A stretch of 41,284 bases of DNA from Syntrophomonadaceae bacterium (lineage in GTDB: Bacteria; Bacillota; Syntrophomonadia; Syntrophomonadales; Syntrophomonadaceae). The notes under the pieces are model-generated. The model had not been told where the DNA came from and did not search any database. It saw only the letters and a list, made by a program, of their open reading frames with translations. How positions within the stretch are numbered: position 1 is the first letter of the stretch; each line of letters begins with the position of its first letter. Location of the stretch: the NCBI GenBank assembly GCA_014360155.1, contig JACIYB010000004.1, positions 1-41,284 on the forward strand. The letters run 5' to 3'. A program made the translations under genes and the position numbers. Shown here one piece after another: positions 37,696 through 41,284 of this stretch.

Positions 37696-39118
37696 TCATG
37701 CCACCAAGCTCTTTTGGCGTGATGAATTGCTCGGGCTTGTCAGCTTCCGATTCTGCCTTCGGCGGCATATCATCGGCATCCTTAATGTCTTCATCGGTGA
37801 TGTTCGTAAACACACCGGTCAATGCGGATGACTGACGCAATTCTTTGAGCGCCGTTGCTTGACTGATGATTGACGATTCGAACGCCTTGATGACGGTATC
37901 GGCATCGACACCGGCAATATCTGACTTCTCTTTCTCGGTGACCAGCCATAGCGGGTTGAACGAGAACCGAAAGCCCTTGGGCAACTTGTCGCCGAGCACA
38001 GAGCGCGCGGTGATATCAAGAATCTTCGTCAGTGGTGCGCGCAGCTGGATGTTCTGCTGCTTTGCCAATCCATCGTAGTAGGTGCGCAAATCAGACTCAC
38101 CCGACGAATTCAGGCCGCCAGGTGACTGGCCGAACAACCGGATCAACGGGATTTGCAAAGCGCCGCTGATCTGCTGGCCGAATTGCAGCATCATGTCGCT
38201 CAATCCGCTGAACGAGTATTGCTGCGTGTCGAACTCATCCGTCGAGTCAAGCAGCGTGATTCCCTCGTTCGATTGGGTCTTGCGCATATTATCGATCTGC
38301 GCCTGCACGCCAGCCATAGCAGGCCCGCCGGCTGCGATAATGTCACGCAATCCTTCGATCTTCATCACGCGCAGATGCGCCTTGTACACCAACTGAGCCG
38401 CGCCCGTGCTGGTGCTGTCATAGCTCACCAACCGGTCATAAATGCGCTCTACAACCGATTCGCCCCACATGTTCTCGGTCTGCGCCTGGTTGAATGGCAG
38501 ATCAATACCTGTCATGCGGATGACGCGAGAGTAGTGAATCTTCGGGTACTTGCTTACGGATACCGGCGCTTGAACGACTGAGTAGAACTTCGGCAATCCG
38601 TAGTAATGCCCAAGCTCGTCCACCACGTCAGACACGGACGGCTGAACCATCCAGCGATCCAGCGGCATGATGCCCTTGAACTGGCCTTCGCCGATGGTGT
38701 CAATGTCCAGCGGCGTAGACGGGTCTTGCCCGTCGATCATGATGTAACCGAGCGCGCCGCCATAAAGCCGCGACCATTTGAGAACCTTGGTCAGCGATTG
38801 CCAAATCTGCAAATCTTCAATCGCGGCATGGAGCGCATCGTTTTCATCTGGCGTGAGCGTCGAGTTGAAATCAATGCCAGCGCGCGTCATGTCCTCTGCC
38901 GGGGCGTCGACAGCCATGCCGACCAACCATGAGCCGCGATACATCCATTCCAACTGGATGCGCATTCGAGTGATTGGGTTAAACCCATACGTCGAATTGC
39001 TGCTCTGATTGCTCGCGCCAATGCCCAATCCGGCTTGGAAATTCTGGAAGCTATCGAATGTAGCGTTTCCCTTTGCCTTGATGGTTGATCGGCGCTTCGT
39101 CATGCTAATTTTGCCCAT
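37682..39118 (-). CDS. Portal protein, DUF1073
   Basis: A 478-aa portal of the DUF1073 type: YGFNPITRMRIQLEWMYRGS, WLVGMAVDAPAEDMTRAGID, LKWSRLYGGALGYIMIDGQD and RLFGQSPGGLNSSGESDLRT. It forms the dodecameric DNA channel to which TerL docks. It overlaps terL by 19 bases if started at 39118; a second ATG at 39103 (MTKRRS) would nearly abolish the overlap. Confidence 0.92.
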   Translation of the reverse strand: MGKISMTKRRSTIKAKGNATFDSFQNFQAGLGIGASNQSSNSTYGFNPITRMRIQLEWMYRGSWLVGMAVDAPAEDMTRAGIDFNSTLTPDENDALHAAIEDLQIWQSLTKVLKWSRLYGGALGYIMIDGQDPSTPLDIDTIGEGQFKGIMPLDRWMVQPSVSDVVDELGHYYGLPKFYSVVQAPVSVSKYPKIHYSRVIRMTGIDLPFNQAQTENMWGESVVERIYDRLVSYDSTSTGAAQLVYKAHLRVMKIEGLRDIIAAGGPAMAGVQAQIDNMRKTQSNEGITLLDSTDEFDTQQYSFSGLSDMMLQFGQQISGALQIPLIRLFGQSPGGLNSSGESDLRTYYDGLAKQQNIQLRAPLTKILDITARSVLGDKLPKGFRFSFNPLWLVTEKEKSDIAGVDADTVIKAFESSIISQATALKELRQSSALTGVFTNITDEDIKDADDMPPKAESEADKPEQFITPKELGGMNGEV

Positions 39119-41284
39119 GTTCCTAGATTTGCGCCGCCGATAAGTTCACTGAACGCACGGCTTAATGCGTCGATCTGGTCATCGAATGAACCGTTTGGGA
39201 ACATCCGCATTTCGTTGATAAGTTGGTCGTTCCAGTCGCCGCGCAGAATCATTACGTTGCCTGCGTTGATCTGGGCGGCCAGTGGTTCGGCGCGTGTCAC
39301 CTTGTCGCCGGACTCCGGCGATGACCGCACACGAAACCCAGACAACTGCCGAGTCAGATACAAAACCTGAGTCTTGCCCGCCTGACCTGGATCTTGAGGA
39401 ATGCTCAACGGACATAAAGCGCCATCACGTCGAGCGGTATTCAGAATCGCCGCATCACGTTCATCAGGGCCGCATCGGACCCGCACCATGTCAGCGATGA
39501 CGAAGCGGCCATCTGGCAACTTCCCGATCTTGCCGCCCGCTGTCCAGTCGCCGTCAGTGGTTGACGCCAAATCCCAGCCACGCATCCAGGTGATTTGTCC
39601 GGCTGGTAGTGCGTCGATCGTCACCAGGTTGTCTGGCTTGATTACGCCGCCTTCTGCTGGGGCTGGTCGCTGCTGATATTGCCCCGCGAATGTGTACGGG
39701 CTTGCATCCTGCATCCGGCGTAAATCGTCGGCTGTGTGCTTATCAGGCCACAGCGCAGAGCCATCGTCGCGCAATGCCGACAAGCAGATATGATCCCACT
39801 GCTCGCCGTTTCCACCCTTGAGCAGCCATCCGCTCAGGTCATCCTCGTGCAATCGCTGCATGATCAGGATGATCGGGGTTTCCGGTGAGTTCTTCCGGCT
39901 TTCGAGCGTGTTCTGGAACCACTCGATGACGTTTGCTCGCATCACATCGGATCGGGCTTCGTCAGCCTTGTGTGGGTCATCGATCAGGATGCAATTTTTG
40001 ACCACCAAACCGGATTCGATGGTAAAATTATGATAATCATCAACGGTCAAGCAAAAGGTCACATCATCATGCCGAACGCGCTCAACGAGAACTGGCTTCC
40101 GGTACCCGGATATGAAGGGTTCTATTCCGTCAGCGACCACGGAAGGGTCAGAAGCGAAAGCCGGATGATCACCAATGCCGGAAGTGGCTATTCTTATACG
40201 CAGCCCGGAAAGCTGCTCAAGCCGAGCCGGGAAGGTAGCGGGCACGTCCGCGTCAGCCTGTCCAGAAAATCCAAGATCAGCTATACGTCTGTTCACTCGC
40301 TTGTGATGCTGGCCTTCGTTGGCGAGCGCCCGGAAGGTGCGGACATTTGCCACACCGACGGAAACCCCGCGAACAACAGACTCACCAACCTGCGATACGA
40401 CTCGCGCAGATCTAACATCATCGACAGCCAGCGGCATGGCACTTTCAGCGAGGCCGAAATCCACCCCGCCGCCATGCTCACCAACGACCAGGCATTGGCC
40501 ATCTACAACACTGTCGGCATAGCTGCCAACGATCTGGCTGCGCAATATGGCGTCTGTGCCGCCGTCATTAATCAAATCTGGCGCGGCGACACATGGAAGT
40601 CCGTCACAGGCGGAAAGCCCGTGATCGGAAGTCGAGGCGAGAAGACCTACCTCAGAACCATCTTGACCAAAAGCCATGCTGACTTCGCCATCGCCAACAG
40701 GGCCAACCGAACAGGACGGAAGGACGGGCGCGGGATCAAGCCCACCGCTTCCGCGCTTGGGGTTGATGCCGACGTGATTAAGACCCTGTATGCCGCCATT
40801 GACGCGGGGAAGGCAATCATCTACGCCGAGTGAATCAGCGCGCACCCATCCTCGGTTTGTCCAGAACCTGTGGTCTTGGGTGCACTCGACAATCGCGCCA
40901 TCGTCAAACGTCACGCGCCAAATATCGTTTGGCGGATTCTCGTGCCACGCAACCACCGGACGCAGAGCCATCCCGCCAGCGTAATCAAATGCCCAGACAT
41001 TGATTGTCATGCGCTCGCGCACGATGCGATCAATCGGTATCAGACCACTTTCTGTCCAAACTCGCGTTCCAACCGGAAAGCACCCGCCAAAGCCATCACG
41101 ATGCTTGCCAGCGCCATAGCCGGTAATCGTGCCACCAGAGCCAGCGGCATAAACCACGCCACCGGCTGATGTTTTCCATTCATCCTTGGCTTTGCTGTCG
41201 CCGCGCAGCATCACATCAGGAAATATCGCCTGATATGCTGGATGCTGCGACAGTTCGCGCGCCTGCCATGAGTTATTGGCCGCA
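39100..41284 (-). CDS. terL: Terminase large subunit, C-terminal part, containing an intein
   Basis: Continuation of the gene that starts at 396. From 41187 it reads KDEWKTSAGGVVYAAGSGGT, then GAGKHRDGFGG, and is interrupted by an intein (39994-41082). It resumes with C-ILIDDPHKADEA, the Walker B motif of large terminases. The nuclease half follows (MRGWDLASTTDGDWTAGGKI, then DGRFVIADMV, and a final MFPNGSFDDQIDALSRAFSE), giving the Asp residues expected of the RNase-H-like fold. Without excision the ATPase would have 363 residues between the coupling Gly-rich loop and Walker B, so packaging must depend on protein splicing. Confidence 0.93.
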   Translation of the reverse strand, partial: AANNSWQARELSQHPAYQAIFPDVMLRGDSKAKDEWKTSAGGVVYAAGSGGTITGYGAGKHRDGFGGCFPVGTRVWTESGLIPIDRIVRERMTINVWAFDYAGGMALRPVVAWHENPPNDIWRVTFDDGAIVECTQDHRFWTNRGWVRADSLGVDDCLPRVNGGIQGLNHVGINPKRGSGGLDPAPVLPSCSVGPVGDGEVSMAFGQDGSEVGLLASTSDHGLSACDGLPCVAAPDLINDGGTDAILRSQIVGSYADSVVDGQCLVVGEHGGGVDFGLAESAMPLAVDDVRSARVVSQVGESVVRGVSVGVANVRTFRALANEGQHHKRVNRRIADLGFSGQADADVPATFPARLEQLSGLRIRIATSGIGDHPAFASDPSVVADGIEPFISGYRKPVLVERVRHDDVTFCLTVDDYHNFTIESGLVVKNCILIDDPHKADEARSDVMRANVIEWFQNTLESRKNSPETPIILIMQRLHEDDLSGWLLKGGNGEQWDHICLSALRDDGSALWPDKHTADDLRRMQDASPYTFAGQYQQRPAPAEGGVIKPDNLVTIDALPAGQITWMRGWDLASTTDGDWTAGGKIGKLPDGRFVIADMVRVRCGPDERDAAILNTARRDGALCPLSIPQDPGQAGKTQVLYLTRQLSGFRVRSSPESGDKVTRAEPLAAQINAGNVMILRGDWNDQLINEMRMFPNGSFDDQIDALSRAFSELIGGANLGTWAKLA
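39998..40028 (+). promoter_or_regulatory. Candidate promoter for the antisense endonuclease
   Basis: TTGACC (39998-40003) and TAAAAT (40023-40028) are 19 bp apart, a little long for sigma70. The predicted start near 40035 is upstream of the ATG at 40069 and of AAAAGG (40053-40058). The whole element lies in the DNA coding for intein blocks F and G. Confidence 0.45.
40069..40833 (+). CDS. NUMOD4-HNH homing endonuclease encoded antisense within the terL intein
   Basis: A 254-aa nuclease on the strand opposite to terL. Domains in order: NUMOD4 (ENWLPVPGYEGFYSVSDHGR, residues 7-26), HNH (VHSLVMLAF and ADICHTDGNPANNRLTNLRY, about 75-110, with His95 and Asn103/Asn107), a NUMOD1/HTH-like module (AMLTNDQALAIYNTVGIAAN, 135-178) and a final helical segment with another HTH-like pattern (KPTASALGVDADVIKTLYAA). 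I chose the ATG at 40069: it has AAAAGG upstream and yields the normal NUMOD4 start. ATGs at 40030 and 39970 are in frame, but the first coincides with the likely transcription start and the second lies in the extein. Codons of the two genes are exactly complementary, codon on codon. It presumably cuts intein-free terL alleles and thereby spreads the intein. Confidence 0.9.
   Translation: MPNALNENWLPVPGYEGFYSVSDHGRVRSESRMITNAGSGYSYTQPGKLLKPSREGSGHVRVSLSRKSKISYTSVHSLVMLAFVGERPEGADICHTDGNPANNRLTNLRYDSRRSNIIDSQRHGTFSEAEIHPAAMLTNDQALAIYNTVGIAANDLAAQYGVCAAVINQIWRGDTWKSVTGGKPVIGSRGEKTYLRTILTKSHADFAIANRANRTGRKDGRGIKPTASALGVDADVIKTLYAAIDAGKAIIYAE
41188..41284. repeat. Terminal overlap, copy 2
   Basis: Identical to bases 1-97 except A at 41250 (T at 63). 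It marks the circular junction inside terL. Confidence 0.9.

Larger units (their letters stand above)
39994..41082 (-). other. Intein in TerL (363 aa)
   Basis: The insert begins with Cys (codon 41080-41082; CFPVGTRVWTESG) and ends with Asn (39994-39996), followed by Cys+1 (39991-39993). Block B is complete (DGAIVECTQDHRFWTNRGW, with Thr68 and His71). Blocks F and G read LTVDDYHNFTIESGLVVKN at the end. The usual penultimate His is replaced by Lys. These are the Hint-fold elements required for class 1 splicing. Between residues 84 and 338 there is no LAGLIDADG or HNH motif in this frame, only Gly/Ala/Val/Ser-rich sequence. That slot is occupied on the other strand by an endonuclease gene. Confidence 0.92.

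Noticed and set aside
39970-40068. Longer N-terminus for the antisense HNH endonuclease
   Set aside because: It would extend into extein DNA, precede the NUMOD4 domain with unrelated residues and start upstream of the likely promoter.

Overview
The window is an essentially complete, circularly permuted genome of a tailed, contractile-tail (myovirus-like) phage of a proteobacterium. The last 97 bases repeat the first 97 with one mismatch, and the terminase large subunit gene runs across that join, so the unique length is about 41.19 kb. The host is not identifiable. A tRNA/tmRNA-like 3' end at 18087-18114 suggests a Beta- or Gammaproteobacterium.

Layout (lambda-like): two early operons diverge from a control region near 9.47-9.61 kb. 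The minus-strand early operon (9.46 to 1.84 kb) starts with a Cro-like HTH gene whose mRNA looks leaderless. It continues with a zinc protein, tiny membrane proteins, a DUF1064 nuclease, a DNA methyltransferase with a C-terminal clamp-binding pentapeptide, a SNF2-type helicase, two replication proteins, a NinB-like protein, an HNH-like protein and a Q-like antiterminator. The plus-strand operon (9.6 to 17.9 kb) carries small early genes, a DUF4116-like repeat protein, a hexanucleotide-repeat gene, a hairpin-rich noncoding stretch, a Bet/RecT annealing protein, a YqaJ-type exonuclease, HNH genes and SSB. It ends at an attP-like site with 12-bp arm repeats. No integrase or CI-type repressor was found, so the phage looks like a derivative that has lost its lysogeny module. 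A small plus-strand operon (1.08-1.76 kb) encodes a ribbon-helix-helix-like protein.

The late operon is on the minus strand. It runs from terS (877) and terL (396, across the join) through portal, gp7-like protein, DUF2213, cement, capsid, connectors, sheath, tube, chaperone with a -1 frameshift, tape measure, baseplate, glycine-rich fibre and fibre-assembly protein to a lysis cassette ending at 18.2 kb. One plus-strand secreted-protein gene (36561-36983) interrupts it.

The most striking feature is in terL. A 363-residue intein sits directly before the Walker B motif, and its homing endonuclease is not in the intein's reading frame. A 254-residue NUMOD4-HNH endonuclease is encoded on the opposite strand, codon-for-codon in register, exactly in the slot between the N- and C-terminal splicing blocks. 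A candidate promoter and ribosome site for it lie inside the C-terminal part of the intein. A second oddity is an HNH-AP2 endonuclease gene between bet and exo that is split by a 752-bp, two-gene cassette, one gene of which encodes an RNA-polymerase alpha-CTD-like protein.
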